Shown here: in pieces, positions 51,758 to 61,515 of the stretch
Position numbering within the stretch: position 1 is the stretch's first letter
How the letters are laid out: each line of letters begins with the position of its first letter
Assembly (NCBI GenBank): GCA_016235345.1
Contig: JACRLG010000023.1
Span: forward strand, 186,001-250,000
Reading direction: 5' to 3'
Origin: Deltaproteobacteria bacterium
GTDB taxonomy: Bacteria; Desulfobacterota; Desulfobacteria; Desulfobacterales; Desulfatibacillaceae
DNA length: 64,000 nucleotides
Notes under the pieces: model-generated
What the model was told of the DNA's origin: nothing
Database searches by the model: none
Seen by the model: the letters and a program-made list of their open reading frames with translations, nothing else
Made by a program: the position numbers and the translations under genes

Positions 51758-52036
51758 ATGAACAAGCTGGAACTGGTCTCCGCGCTGAAAAACGCAACGG
51801 GCATTTCCAAGACCGACGCAGCCAAGGTTGTGCAGATTTTCTTCGATTCCATGACCGACGCCCTGGCGACAGGGGAGCGGGTGGAAATCCGGGGACTTTG
51901 CAGCTTCTACGTCAAGGAATACAAGAGCTACACGGGCCGCAACCCCAAGACGGGCGACCCGGTGCAGATTCAGCCCAAGCAGCTGCCGTTTTTCAAGTGC
52001 GGCAAGGAACTGAAGGAGAGGGTGGACGCATCCTGA
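51758..52036 (+). CDS. hup: HU/IHF-family DNA-bending protein
   Basis: 92 residues from the ATG at 51758 with CAGGAGG upstream. Typical HU/IHF: an N-terminal helix pair (NKLELVSALKNATGISKTDAAKVV), GERVEIRGLCSFYVKEY and the beta-arm GRNPKTGDPVQIQPKQLPFFKCGKELKERV with the conserved Pro at the arm tip. HU versus IHF-alpha cannot be separated confidently. Product is cytosolic and nucleoid-associated. Confidence 0.92.
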   Translation: MNKLELVSALKNATGISKTDAAKVVQIFFDSMTDALATGERVEIRGLCSFYVKEYKSYTGRNPKTGDPVQIQPKQLPFFKCGKELKERVDAS

Positions 52037-52287
52037 TCCCGCAAGCATCCGCGACCGATGCAGTGGATGGGACGCCCCGCCCGGCTGGATTTCATGGCGC
52101 GTTACCGGCGCTTGCGGGCGTCCGTGTTTAATGCCCCCATCCCCGTTTTTTTCGGGAGGCCCTGGCTTTTAAATGCTGGCCTTCGGTAAAGGCGGGGTCC
52201 GAAATGAGCCCCTACAGGCCGGGGCGGTCCAGAATCTGTTCTTTGAGGCGTATCTGAAACCTTGCAAGGCGTTTTGCGGACAAGTCG

Positions 52288-53292
52288 ATGATGGAATCTG
52301 CCTCCGATGTAACCAAGTCCCTGGAATACCTGGCAGTTCAAAAAATCGCCCTGGATCAGCTGGCTTCCATGCTGCGCTCTGACCGCATTCCCAACGCCCT
52401 GATGTTTCTGGGCGCGGACGGCCTGGGCCAGGATTTGGCAGCCCTTTTGCTGGGCATGGCCGCCAATTGCGGGAATCCGGGTTCGGGTGTCGAAGGCGGG
52501 CCGTTTTACCTCTTCGGCCCCCAGTCGCCTTGCGGAGCCTGCCCCGGTTGCCGGAAAATCCTTTCGGGCAATCACCCGGATTTTCTCTCGGTCAGGCGCG
52601 ACGGGGCCTTTGTGAAAAAAGGGGCCGTGAAGGAGCTTCTGTCGAACCTTTCCATGAGAATGGGCGAGGGGCGGCACAGGTTCGCGGTGGTTCACGACGC
52701 GGCCTTCATGAACAGGGAAAGCGCCAACACGCTTTTGAAATCCCTGGAGGAGCCGCCCCCCAAAACAACCTTCATCCTTATTGCGGCCCAGACCGCCGAT
52801 CTTCTGCCCACCCTGGTTTCAAGGTGCCGACCGGTTCGTTTTCTGCCGGTTTCGACCCAAACGGCCCGAAAGTGGCTGACCGAAAAACTTGGCGCGGATG
52901 AAGAAGCAGCCCTTTCGTGCGCGCTTCTTTGCGGGTCAGGCCTGGCCCGTGCGGTGAATCTTTATGAAACGGGCCAATGGATGCGCTATAAGTTCCTTTC
53001 CGGCCTTTTGGACGGGATGGAAGAGGGCGGCAGGATGGAAGCGCTTCTTCTGGCCGAAGTCCTTGCCAGACCGGGCAGGGAAAAGCTGACCGAAGACCTT
53101 TCCGTCATAAGGGCCATTCTTCGGGAAAAACTGGTTGCAGCCCCGGACGCGGCCTTGCGGCGAAAATTCGCAGCAAGGCTTAACCACCTGGAAACCTGCG
53201 AAAAAGACATCCGGGGCAACGTGGCCGCAAGGCTTGCCCTGGACGGATTTTTTACGGTCTTCGGGAAAAGCGGGGCGCTTGAAGGGTCCTGA
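52288..53292 (+). CDS. holB: DNA polymerase III delta-prime subunit
   Basis: Part of the clamp-loader. 334 residues; tandem ATGs at 52288/52291. The N-terminal AAA+ region (ALMFLGADGLGQDLAALLL) lacks the P-loop lysine, as expected for the inactive delta-prime. Next come the zinc-binding CGACPGCRKILSGNHPDF, then HDAAFMNRESANTLLKSLEEPP (the DnaX/HolB motif) and SRCRPVRF (sensor-1 region). The C-terminal ~100 residues are helical. It sits just before ricT, an order known from Firmicutes and other bacteria. Spacing to the next gene is 98 bp. Confidence 0.88.
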   Translation: MMESASDVTKSLEYLAVQKIALDQLASMLRSDRIPNALMFLGADGLGQDLAALLLGMAANCGNPGSGVEGGPFYLFGPQSPCGACPGCRKILSGNHPDFLSVRRDGAFVKKGAVKELLSNLSMRMGEGRHRFAVVHDAAFMNRESANTLLKSLEEPPPKTTFILIAAQTADLLPTLVSRCRPVRFLPVSTQTARKWLTEKLGADEEAALSCALLCGSGLARAVNLYETGQWMRYKFLSGLLDGMEEGGRMEALLLAEVLARPGREKLTEDLSVIRAILREKLVAAPDAALRRKFAARLNHLETCEKDIRGNVAARLALDGFFTVFGKSGALEGS

Positions 53293-53390
53293 CCGGAACC
53301 CGGCGTCTTTTTTCCGGGCCGAAACCAAATTGAAAACAAGGCCTGAGGCGCTTTCCGCGCCTTGAAACAGGCCGATAAAGGATAAAGGCA

Positions 53391-54452
53391 ATGGCAAGGG
53401 TGGTGGGCGTGAGATTCAAGCCCGCAGGCAAGACCTACGACTTTGACGCAGGGGCCTTCGTGCTGGCCCTGGGCGACAAGGTGGTGGTGGAGACCGAGCA
53501 GGGACTGGGCTACGGCATCGTGGCCAAGCCTCCCAGAGCCCAGTCCGAAGAGGACGAAGCCAAGCCCCTCAAAAAGATTTTCCGCAAGGCCGGCGAGGAG
53601 GATTTCGAGCAGGAGCGGAAAAACGGCCTCCTGGAGGCCGAGGCCGTGGAGTTCTGCAGGCAGACCATATCAAAGCTCGCCCTTCCCATGAGCCTTTTTT
53701 CCGTGGAATCCACCTTTGACGCGACCAGGCTCACCTTTTTCTTCACCGCCGAAGGCCGGGTTGATTTCAGGGAGCTGGTGAAGCAGCTTGTAAGAAGGTT
53801 CCGGGTAAGGGTGGAACTGCGCCAGATAGGGGTGAGGCACCAGGCCAGGATGTGCGGCGGCCTTGGCCGCTGTGGGCGCGAGGCCTGCTGCGCCACCTTT
53901 TTAAGCAACTTCGCCCCGGTTTCCGTGAAAATGGCCAAGGTCCAGAACCTGTCGTTAAATCCCACCAAGATTTCCGGCATGTGCGGCAGGCTCATGTGCT
54001 GCCTCACCTATGAGTACGAAACCTACAGGGAAATCTCCGCAACTTTTCCGAAAATCGGAAAGAGCGTGGAAACCCCGGAGGGCAAGGGCAAGGTCACCCG
54101 GCACAACGTGATGGGCAACCGGGTCACGGTGAGGCTTTTGAACACCGGCTACGAGACGGAATTCCCGGTGCTGGACGTTAAGCCCGATTCATCGGCCCCT
54201 CAGCAGCCACAGCAGCCGCAGCAGGCACAGCAGCCGCAGCAGCAGGAAGGCCCCAAAAGGCCCGAAAAGAAGAAGAAACACCGGGGAGGCCAGATCAATC
54301 CTTCCATCAGGCAGGAGCAGGCCAGGCAGGAAGCCGCCGCATTTGACAGGGATTTTTCCAACGACAGGCCGCCTGCGGAAAGGGCGGAAAGCGAACCCGC
54401 CGATACCAATGACGAAGGCCCTGCTCCGTTCTTAGATGACGAGAGCGACTGA
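53391..54452 (+). CDS. ricT: PSP1-domain protein, RicT/YaaT type
   Basis: 353 residues. The PSP1 domain (~55-220) has FRVRVELRQIGVRHQARMCGGLGRCGREACCATFL and MCGRLMCCLTYEYETY. These Cys clusters bind Fe-S centres in the RicAFT (Y) complex, which in Bacillus promotes RNase Y-dependent RNA processing. Residues ~265-353 are a low-complexity tail: Gln/Pro-rich QQPQQPQQ repeats, a KKKKH patch and an acidic end. Without RicA or RicF in the window, a complex partner is not confirmed. It is adjacent to holB and metG on the same strand. Confidence 0.88.
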   Translation: MARVVGVRFKPAGKTYDFDAGAFVLALGDKVVVETEQGLGYGIVAKPPRAQSEEDEAKPLKKIFRKAGEEDFEQERKNGLLEAEAVEFCRQTISKLALPMSLFSVESTFDATRLTFFFTAEGRVDFRELVKQLVRRFRVRVELRQIGVRHQARMCGGLGRCGREACCATFLSNFAPVSVKMAKVQNLSLNPTKISGMCGRLMCCLTYEYETYREISATFPKIGKSVETPEGKGKVTRHNVMGNRVTVRLLNTGYETEFPVLDVKPDSSAPQQPQQPQQAQQPQQQEGPKRPEKKKKHRGGQINPSIRQEQARQEAAAFDRDFSNDRPPAERAESEPADTNDEGPAPFLDDESD

Positions 54453-54522
54453 CCATAATGATTCAAAGGCAACCCGCCCCGGTCCTTTCCGGTCTGCGGG
54501 ACAGAAAGAGCGCAGCACGGTA

Positions 54523-56418
54523 ATGCACAAGCCATACTATCTCACCACCCCCATTTATTACGTCAACGCCAGGCCCCACCTTGGGCACGCCTACACAACC
54601 ATAGTGGCCGACGTGGCCCGGCGTTTCCAGGCCCAGGCGGGCTGCGACACCTTTTTTCTAACCGGCACGGACGAGCACGGCGACAAGATCGTTGAGGCCG
54701 CCCGCAAGGCGGGGGTAAGCCCCGAACAGTACGTGGAAACCATGTCCGGCCATTTCCGCGATCTGTGGCCCCATCTTTCCATAAAGCCCGACAGGTTTAT
54801 CCGCACCACCGAGGAAGTCCACAAGAAAACGGTGCGCATGGTCCTTCAGAAGCTCCACGACCAGGGCGATATCTATTTTTCCGAATACGAGGGCCTCTAC
54901 TGCACCGGCTGCGAGCGCTTCATCCTGGAGCGGGAGCTTATCGGCGGCTTGTGCCCGGACCACGCCACCGCGCCCACGCTGATCAAAGAGTCCAACTATT
55001 TTTTCAGGATGAGCAAGTACCAGGACTGGCTCATCGGCCACGTCAAGGCGAACCCCGGCTTCATCCACCCCCAGCGCTATGCCAACGAGGTCCTTGGCTT
55101 TCTGAAGGAGCCCCTGGAGGACCTTTGCATCTCCCGTCCCTGTTCCAGGCTCAAATGGGGCATACCCCTGCCCTTTGACGAAAATTACGTAACCTACGTG
55201 TGGTTCGACGCCCTGGTGAACTATCTCACCGCACTGGGCTACCCGGACGGCCCGGATTTCGACAAGTACTGGAACGAGGCCCATCACGTTGTGGCGAAAG
55301 ACATCGTAAAGCCCCACGGCATCTACTGGCCCATAATGCTCAAGGCCGCAGGCCTTCCCCTTTATAAAAACCTTTTCGTCCACGGCTACTGGAACGTGGC
55401 CGAGGCCAAGATGAGCAAGAGCCTTGGAAACGTGGTGGACCCTTTAAGCCTTGCCGAAAAGTACGGGACCGACGCATTCAGGTACTTTCTCTTGCGGGAG
55501 ATGACCTTCGGCCTCGACTCCTCCTTTTCCGAGGCCGCACTGGTGGCCCGCATAAACGCCGATCTGGCCAACGACATAGGCAACCTCTTTTCCCGTGTCC
55601 TCACAATGGCCCACAAGTACTGGGAGGGCAGGGTGCCCGAACGGGACCTTGAAATCGAGAAGGAATCCGGCCTGGGCCTTTCGGCGGAGGCTGAAACCGC
55701 AGTGGCCCTTTACGCCGAGGGCATGGAGGAGTTCGCCTTTCACAAGGCCCTTGCCGCCGTGTGGGACTTCATCTCCCGGATGAACAAGTACGTGGACACC
55801 ACGGCCCCCTGGGTCCTGGCCAAAAACAAGGCCGCTAGCGGCCAGCTTGGAGTGGTGCTCTACAACCTCCTTGAGGGGCTTCGACTGGTGGCGGAACTCG
55901 TTCGCCCTGTCATGCCCCACACGGCTGATGTCATGGCCGACCACCTGGGTGCCTCTCCGAACGCGGGCCTTGGTTTCGGAGGGCTTGTGTCGGGAAGCGA
56001 GATCAAAAAGGCCCTGGCCCTTTTCCCCAGAATCGAGCCGCCGACCGAAACGCCGGAGGAGCCGCCCAAGCCCAAAATCGCTCCCCTAAAGCCCGAAATC
56101 GGCCTGGAGGATTTCGCAAAGGTCGACTTGAGGGCGGGCACGGTGGTTTCGGCGGAAAAAATCCCCAACGCGAAAAAGTTGCTGAAACTTTCGGTGGACC
56201 TGGGCGAGGGAAGGCTCCGCACCGTGGTGGCGGGTATAGCCGCTTATTACGAGCCGGAGGCCGTGACCGGCAGGCAGGTTATAGTGGTGGCCAATCTGAA
56301 GCCCGCCAAGCTCATGGGGGTCACATCCGAGGGAATGGTCCTGGCAGTGGTGGACGAGGAGGGCCTTCGCCTTTCCGGCCCTGACCGCCCGGCGCTTGAC
56401 GGCGCCGTGGTGCGCTGA
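54523..56418 (+). CDS. metG: Methionine-tRNA ligase
   Basis: 631 residues from the ATG at 54523. HLGHAYTT (HIGH motif) is at ~19-26 and AKMSKSLGN (KMSKS) in the second half. The zinc-binding insert has C-x2-C...C-x2-H (CTGCERFILERELIGGLCPDH), a one-knuckle type. The C-terminal ~110 residues (LEDFAKVDLRAGTVVSAEKIPNAKKLLKL) are the EMAP-II/Trbp-like tRNA-binding domain that dimerises many bacterial MetRS. A Pro-rich linker (PPTETPEEPPKPK) joins it to the core. It ends 19 bp before the next gene. Confidence 0.96.
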   Translation: MHKPYYLTTPIYYVNARPHLGHAYTTIVADVARRFQAQAGCDTFFLTGTDEHGDKIVEAARKAGVSPEQYVETMSGHFRDLWPHLSIKPDRFIRTTEEVHKKTVRMVLQKLHDQGDIYFSEYEGLYCTGCERFILERELIGGLCPDHATAPTLIKESNYFFRMSKYQDWLIGHVKANPGFIHPQRYANEVLGFLKEPLEDLCISRPCSRLKWGIPLPFDENYVTYVWFDALVNYLTALGYPDGPDFDKYWNEAHHVVAKDIVKPHGIYWPIMLKAAGLPLYKNLFVHGYWNVAEAKMSKSLGNVVDPLSLAEKYGTDAFRYFLLREMTFGLDSSFSEAALVARINADLANDIGNLFSRVLTMAHKYWEGRVPERDLEIEKESGLGLSAEAETAVALYAEGMEEFAFHKALAAVWDFISRMNKYVDTTAPWVLAKNKAASGQLGVVLYNLLEGLRLVAELVRPVMPHTADVMADHLGASPNAGLGFGGLVSGSEIKKALALFPRIEPPTETPEEPPKPKIAPLKPEIGLEDFAKVDLRAGTVVSAEKIPNAKKLLKLSVDLGEGRLRTVVAGIAAYYEPEAVTGRQVIVVANLKPAKLMGVTSEGMVLAVVDEEGLRLSGPDRPALDGAVVR

Positions 56419-56437
56419 ATTTTTCGGGGCGGAAATC

Positions 56438-57940
56438 ATGGAAGAACCGGGCGCCAAGTGGCGGGCATACCAGGAAAGTCTGAAAAGGCCGCAGAAAAAA
56501 ACGAGCGGCCAGAAGCCGGAAACGCGCGGCCAGAAGCCGGAAAAGGGCGAACCCCTGCGGCTGGTGGCCTCGGCACGTAAACGCTCGGTGGGCAGGGTCC
56601 GACAGGTTCGCTCCTCGATACGGGGCCTTTCGGGCGACTTGGGTCAGGCGCGGATCACGGCAATATCCTGGCTTTCACGGCAGAAGGAGATAAGAAGCCC
56701 TGCGGTCATTATTTTTGCGGTGGCGGCCTGCCTCGTCGTGATAGGCCTGGTGGCCGCCGGGCTGGTGGCCCTTCCGGGCAGGGGGGAGATGGTTCCGAAG
56801 CTGCCGCACGACGGCTGGAACCGCTCCCAGGCCCGCCTTTTGCTGGGCGACGCCCCGGTGGACACCTGGACCGAGCCGGAAAAGATTCGCAAGGACGGTC
56901 GCAGCTTCATGGTGACCACCACCCTTTCCCAGGGCCTACAGGAACGTATGAGGGAGGTCATCAATCCCAGGTACGCAAGGTGGATCGGCTTTGCGGCCAT
57001 GGACCCCTTCACGGGCCGTATCATCGCCGCCGCCGGATTCGCCGCCGAGGGCGAGACGGAGCACCCGGTCTTCACCCATCTTTACCCTGCGGCCTCCATA
57101 TTCAAGATAGTCACCGCGACTGCTGCGGTTGATCTCGAAAGCCTCCAGGCCGACACTCCCGTGGGCTACGGCGGCAACAAGTACACCCTTTACAAGAATC
57201 AGATCCGCCCGGACTCCTCGGCCCAGACCACCCAGGTGGCCCTGAAGGAGGCCTTCGGCGGAAGCATCAACCCCGCCTTCGGCCTTATCGGCGCTTACGT
57301 GGTGGGCCGGGAAAAGCTGGAGGACATGGCCTGCGCCTTCGGCTTCGGGCGAAGGCTGGACATGGAGATAACCACGGCCCCGCCGGTCTGCCCCTTTCCC
57401 GAAACAGGGGATGATTTCGGGGTGGCCCAGATAGCTTCCGGGTTCAACCGCACCACCCTCATGACCCCCATAAACGGCGCGGCCTTCGTGGCCGCCATTT
57501 TAAACGACGGGGTCTATCTCGATCCGTCCATCATCCTTGGGGTGACGGACGGTGACGGCACCCTGGTTTATGAAAGCGTCAAAAAGGAGGTCGGCAGGGT
57601 CTGCTCCTCGGCCACTGCGGCTGAAATCCGCAAAATGATGGGCGAGACCATTACCGGCGGCACGGCCCGGCGGCTCTTTTCCGGATATTCCAGGGACCCT
57701 GTCCTAAGCCGCCTGGACCTTGGGGGAAAGACCGGCTCCATCAACGACGGGGTCGTTCCCAACATCCGCTACGACTGGTTCGTGGGTTACGGCATAGCTC
57801 CTTCCGGGAACCGGGCCCTGGCGGTGGCCAGCGTGGTGGCCCACGAGAAATTCATAGGCGACCGGGCCGCCCACTACGCCCGCGAGGCCTTCAAGTTTCA
57901 TTTTGCGGACCTGGCCCAAAAGGCCGGCACGGTGCCCTGA
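56438..57940 (+). CDS. Penicillin-binding protein (D,D-transpeptidase)
   Basis: 500 residues from the ATG at 56438. A ~85-residue basic cytosolic tail (K/R-rich, RKRSVGRVRQVRSSIRG) precedes one membrane helix (~89-112). The transpeptidase domain (~155-490) has the three serine-enzyme motifs: S220-IFK (AASIFKI), S276-IN (GSINPAF) and K431-TG (GGKTGSI). It lacks the transglycosylase of class A and the large N-terminal dimer region of class B, so it is a short, minimal PBP. Possible partner: the LpoA-like protein at 33670-35586, but they are far apart. Substrate: peptidoglycan stem peptides in the periplasm. Confidence 0.88.
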   Translation: MEEPGAKWRAYQESLKRPQKKTSGQKPETRGQKPEKGEPLRLVASARKRSVGRVRQVRSSIRGLSGDLGQARITAISWLSRQKEIRSPAVIIFAVAACLVVIGLVAAGLVALPGRGEMVPKLPHDGWNRSQARLLLGDAPVDTWTEPEKIRKDGRSFMVTTTLSQGLQERMREVINPRYARWIGFAAMDPFTGRIIAAAGFAAEGETEHPVFTHLYPAASIFKIVTATAAVDLESLQADTPVGYGGNKYTLYKNQIRPDSSAQTTQVALKEAFGGSINPAFGLIGAYVVGREKLEDMACAFGFGRRLDMEITTAPPVCPFPETGDDFGVAQIASGFNRTTLMTPINGAAFVAAILNDGVYLDPSIILGVTDGDGTLVYESVKKEVGRVCSSATAAEIRKMMGETITGGTARRLFSGYSRDPVLSRLDLGGKTGSINDGVVPNIRYDWFVGYGIAPSGNRALAVASVVAHEKFIGDRAAHYAREAFKFHFADLAQKAGTVP

Positions 57941-58125
57941 AAGGGCCGTGCCCCGCCACAACGCAATTTCGATGAGTCCGTAAAAAGCCTCGTAAGGTTT
58001 TCTTGACACCTTGACGGTGTATTCATGAAACATCTCGACCACAACTTATTGCATTATAGTCTGGCACGAGGAGGCTTTTCACAAAGCCCTCAACATTAAA
58101 GCGCACCTGTCAGAAAGAGCCGTCC
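57941..58125. other. Intergenic region with a long dyad
   Basis: Contains the imperfect inverted pair AAAAAGCCTCGTAAGG (near 57994) and GCACGAGGAGGCTTTT (near 58064), and TTGACA...TGAAAC, a possible promoter for the next gene. An AT-rich TTATTGCATTATAGT segment lies between the arms. Confidence 0.45.
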
Positions 58126-59847
58126 ATGAAAACGAAAAAAATGGTCTTTTGGATGTTTTTGGCGCTTCTGCTTCCCCTTGGCCCCGCCCTGGCCGAAGAC
58201 GCCAGGGTGATCGCCATAGCACCGCTTTCGGTGAACGCGGACCGGGACCTGACCTATCTTCAGAAGGGTCTTGGCGAGATGCTGGCGTCCCGGCTGGCCT
58301 GGGAGGGCAAGGTGGAGGTGAAGGGCGCGTCCGAAACCGCATCCGCCATGTCTGCGGGCGACTCCCCCTTAAACCCGGCAAAGGCCAGAACACTGGGCGG
58401 CGCATTGGGGGCCGACTACGTGCTTTTCGGCTCGGTGACGGTTTTCGGGGACGCGGCGAGCCTGGACGTCTCGGTGGTGGAAACCGCCGGAACAGCGCCC
58501 GCCCTCACCTTCAGCAGGGCAGGCAAGACTCCGGGCGACGTGATTCCCCAGGTGGATTCCCTGGCTGCTGAAATAAGCTCCAAGGTCTTCGGGAAACCCG
58601 TGCCCCGGTCCATGCTTGCGGCTGCGGCCCCTGCCGAGCCCGCCCCTGCCATAGCGCCCCAGGCGGCGGTTTCGCCCTACACCCACCCGGAAAAGCTCCT
58701 CACCGGCCCGTCCCAGCCTGAACCCGGCCCCGTGGCGGCTCCGGCGGTTCCCTACGGCCCGCCCCCGGCCCGGCCCGGAGCGCCGGTGGCGGCAATCCCG
58801 TCGGTAAGCACCCCGGCCTTCATACCCGCTCCCCAGACCGGAAGCGACATGTGGAAGAGCCCCACGCTTTCATTCGAGGCAATCGGCCTTGCCCTGGCCG
58901 ACACCACGGGCGACGGCCTTTCCGAAACCGTGGTGATAGGCAAGAACCGGGTGGCGGTGTATCGCTTTGAGCAGGGCCGCTTCGCCACCCTGGCGGACAT
59001 CGCCCGGCCCGGCCACTTGAAGCAGGTGTGGGTGGACGCGGCGGACATCAACGGAAACGGCAGGGCTGAAATCTTCGTGTCCGCGATAAACGCCAACGGC
59101 GGGAAAATGGAGTCCTTCGTCCTGGAGTGGAACGGGAAGGAATACGCGCCCATAGCCGAAAACGAGCGCACTTATTTCAGGGTCATCAGCGTTCCGGGCC
59201 GGGGCCAGGTGCTTTTCGGCCAGCGCCGGGGGGCCGGAGACGTGCTTCTTGAGGGCATTTACGAACTTACCCGTTCGGGTGAGCATTACGAATCCAAGGC
59301 GGGCGGGCTTTCCATCCCCAAGGCGGACTCGCTTTTCGGCGCGGCCTTCGGCGAATTCGCCGACAGGTCGGTTTCGACGACTGCGGTGCTGGGCCTTGAC
59401 GACTACCTGCGCCTCTACGACAGCACCGGAAAAAGGCTTTGGATGAGCGACGAAAAGGTGGGCGGCTCGGAAAAATTCCTCAACCTCATGGAATCGAGCG
59501 AATCCGCCAACACGGTCTACACCCCCCAGAGGCTCATTCCCATTAGCCAGGGCGACCGCCAGGGCATCCTCGTTGTGATGAACACGGGCATGACTGGCCG
59601 CCTGCTCTCCGGCTACCGGCGCTACACCGCCGGGACCTTCTCGGCCTATTTCTGGGACGGGCTCGGCATGACCCAGGCATGGTCCACCCGCAAGGTGACC
59701 GGGCTCATAAGCGATTACGGGGTGGGCGACGTGAACAACGACGGAAAAAGCGACCTCGTTTTCATCCTGGTGAAAAAGTCCCTGACCCAGGCATCCACCA
59801 ACGTGGTGGCCTTTGACATGGATTCCGCCCCCACGGCGGCGAAATAA
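58126..59847 (+). CDS. Exported protein: TolB/CsgG-like N-terminal domain plus FG-GAP propeller
   Basis: 573 residues. Signal peptide ~1-23 (LGPALA|EDA). Residues ~25-165 resemble the alpha/beta domain of FlgO/CsgG/TolB-N proteins (VIAIAPLSVNADRDLTYLQKGLGEMLASRLAWEG). A Pro/Ala-rich linker runs ~165-235. Residues ~245-573 contain FG-GAP/VCBS-like strands with calcium-loop-like DTTGDGLSETVVIGKN, DINGNGRAEIFVSA and DVNNDGKSDLVFIL. The protein is probably periplasmic or on the outer membrane. The role is unknown; the N-terminal fold suggests multimerisation or envelope assembly. Confidence 0.72.
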   Translation: MKTKKMVFWMFLALLLPLGPALAEDARVIAIAPLSVNADRDLTYLQKGLGEMLASRLAWEGKVEVKGASETASAMSAGDSPLNPAKARTLGGALGADYVLFGSVTVFGDAASLDVSVVETAGTAPALTFSRAGKTPGDVIPQVDSLAAEISSKVFGKPVPRSMLAAAAPAEPAPAIAPQAAVSPYTHPEKLLTGPSQPEPGPVAAPAVPYGPPPARPGAPVAAIPSVSTPAFIPAPQTGSDMWKSPTLSFEAIGLALADTTGDGLSETVVIGKNRVAVYRFEQGRFATLADIARPGHLKQVWVDAADINGNGRAEIFVSAINANGGKMESFVLEWNGKEYAPIAENERTYFRVISVPGRGQVLFGQRRGAGDVLLEGIYELTRSGEHYESKAGGLSIPKADSLFGAAFGEFADRSVSTTAVLGLDDYLRLYDSTGKRLWMSDEKVGGSEKFLNLMESSESANTVYTPQRLIPISQGDRQGILVVMNTGMTGRLLSGYRRYTAGTFSAYFWDGLGMTQAWSTRKVTGLISDYGVGDVNNDGKSDLVFILVKKSLTQASTNVVAFDMDSAPTAAK

Positions 59848-59894
59848 GCAGCAGCCCTTAACAGCCTGTTAAACAGCCGATAAGAGCCGACAGA

Positions 59895-59938
59895 AGCTCC
59901 CGGACCGTCCACAAGCGTCGGTCCGGGAGCTTTTTTTT
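59895..59938 (+). terminator. Intrinsic terminator after the FG-GAP gene
   Basis: A perfect 13-bp stem, AGCTCCCGGACCG/CGGTCCGGGAGCT (59895-59907 and 59919-59931), then T8. The 5' side is preceded by AACAGCCTGTT and the 3' side followed by CAGGCAGCCTAC, resembling ends of the palindromic elements; possibly a decayed copy. Confidence 0.9.
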
Positions 59939-60150
59939 CAGGCAGCCTACTGAAAACATCGCCCCGCCTGAATCCGTTAAGCCCGCCCGCCACCCGGCCC
60001 TTGATGTTGCTCGCCGCGCCGCCATCCGCCAAGCCGCACATTCATGTTGACAATGAAGGAAAAAGGGATGATTAGGTCAAATATCGACGTAAAATTTTTG
60101 GCTTATTCAACTGCAGTCGCTCCATTCCATTTTCCGGTTACGGAGGGCAA

Positions 60151-61512
60151 ATGAAAAAATCGTCCCTTGTGCGCTTTTTCCCGGTCGTCGTTGTCCTGCT
60201 CATCGCTGCTCCCGTATTTTCAGGCATAGCCCAACTGACCATGCCGAACGATTATGCCACGCTGGTTTCGGTCAACTCATCGGGAAACCTTGGAAACAAC
60301 AACAGCTGGAATCCCGCAATTTCCGCAGATGGAAACCATGTGGCTTTTGTATCCTCGGCAACCAATCTTATTCCCATTGACAATAACGGAAATACGGATG
60401 TGTTTTTACGCAATTTAAGCACCGGCTACACCGCCATCATTTCGGTCAGTTCATCGGGCAGCCAGGGATACAGCCCCAGCGACTACCCGGCAATATCAGC
60501 CGACGGACGCTATGTGACCTTTTGCTCCTTAGCGGATAACCTTGTCCAGAATGATAACAACAATGAGGCGGATGTCTTCCTGGGAGACACAAAAACAGGC
60601 CTGACCATGTTGATTTCGAAAAATTCGGCGGGCGAGCAGGGAGACGACGCGAGCCTTTACCCCGCAATTTCGGCTGACGGCCGTTATATTGCCTTTACTT
60701 CCTTTGCTTCAAATCTTGTCCCCGTCGACATCAATGGCTCTGCGGATGTTTTTTTGCATGACACCCAAACTGGAGTGACTTCACTTGTCTCGAAGGACTC
60801 GTCAGGAAGTCAGGGAAATGGCGACAGCGGCTATCCCTCAATATCCGCAGACGGACGCTACGTGGTTTTCATGTCCGTGGCGGATAATCTGACTTTGAGC
60901 GATTCCAACGGCATGGCCGACATTTTTCTTCATGACGTGTTGACCGGAAAGACGTCCATCATAACCCAGGGAAACGGACACAGCGGCCAGGCATCAATTT
61001 CAGCGGACGGCCGATACGTGGCTTTTGCTTCAAACTCAGACAATCTGGCTCCGGGAGACGCCAACGGCTATACTGCCGACGTGTTTGTTTACGACAGGCA
61101 AACGGCGCAGACGGAAATGATAACCCACGGCTCGCGCCATAGCATGTATCCAAAGATTTCAGGCGACGGACGTTACGTCGCTTATCAGTGCCCCATAACC
61201 AATCTCACTGCCTGCGAAGGCCTAGCTTGCAGCAACGCAGTGGCAGTTTACGACAGGAAGACAGGCTCCACCACCTTGCTGTCAGTTTTATCAGCGGAAA
61301 TTCCTGGACTTGGCGACAGCTTTTCCCCCTCGATATCGGCGGACGGACACCGTATCGTTTTCTGCTCGCAAGCCTCCAACTTGGCTTATAACGACTATAA
61401 CGGAGCGGCTGATATAATTTTGAGGGAAACACCCCCGGAAGAAACAGCTAAAGAAGTCGACTCAGGCGACGGAAGCGGGGGCGGCGGGTGTTTCATTAGG
61501 GCGATATTTTGA
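60151..61512 (+). CDS. Secreted seven-bladed TolB-like (PD40) beta-propeller protein
   Basis: 453 residues. Signal peptide ~1-25. Seven repeats of the PD40 type, each with P-x-I-S-A-D-G-R-Y-V-A-F and N-G-x-A-D-V-F-L-x-D-x-x-T-G, give a full propeller. The C terminus ends GSGGGGCFIRAIF, reminiscent of the Gly-rich CFIATAAYG ending common on Deltaproteobacterial exported proteins but truncated or altered. Base composition is lower in GC than its neighbours, hinting at transfer. There is no enzyme signature, so ligand binding or scaffolding is likely. It converges on the next gene with a 3-bp gap. Start at 60151 has ACGGAGGGC upstream. Confidence 0.78.
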   Translation: MKKSSLVRFFPVVVVLLIAAPVFSGIAQLTMPNDYATLVSVNSSGNLGNNNSWNPAISADGNHVAFVSSATNLIPIDNNGNTDVFLRNLSTGYTAIISVSSSGSQGYSPSDYPAISADGRYVTFCSLADNLVQNDNNNEADVFLGDTKTGLTMLISKNSAGEQGDDASLYPAISADGRYIAFTSFASNLVPVDINGSADVFLHDTQTGVTSLVSKDSSGSQGNGDSGYPSISADGRYVVFMSVADNLTLSDSNGMADIFLHDVLTGKTSIITQGNGHSGQASISADGRYVAFASNSDNLAPGDANGYTADVFVYDRQTAQTEMITHGSRHSMYPKISGDGRYVAYQCPITNLTACEGLACSNAVAVYDRKTGSTTLLSVLSAEIPGLGDSFSPSISADGHRIVFCSQASNLAYNDYNGAADIILRETPPEETAKEVDSGDGSGGGGCFIRAIF

Positions 61513-61515
61513 TGG

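Noticed and set aside
53391-54452. Repeat array or CRISPR suggested by CAGCAGCCA repeats near 54200-54240
   Set aside because: This is the in-frame Gln/Pro low-complexity tail of the RicT-like protein.
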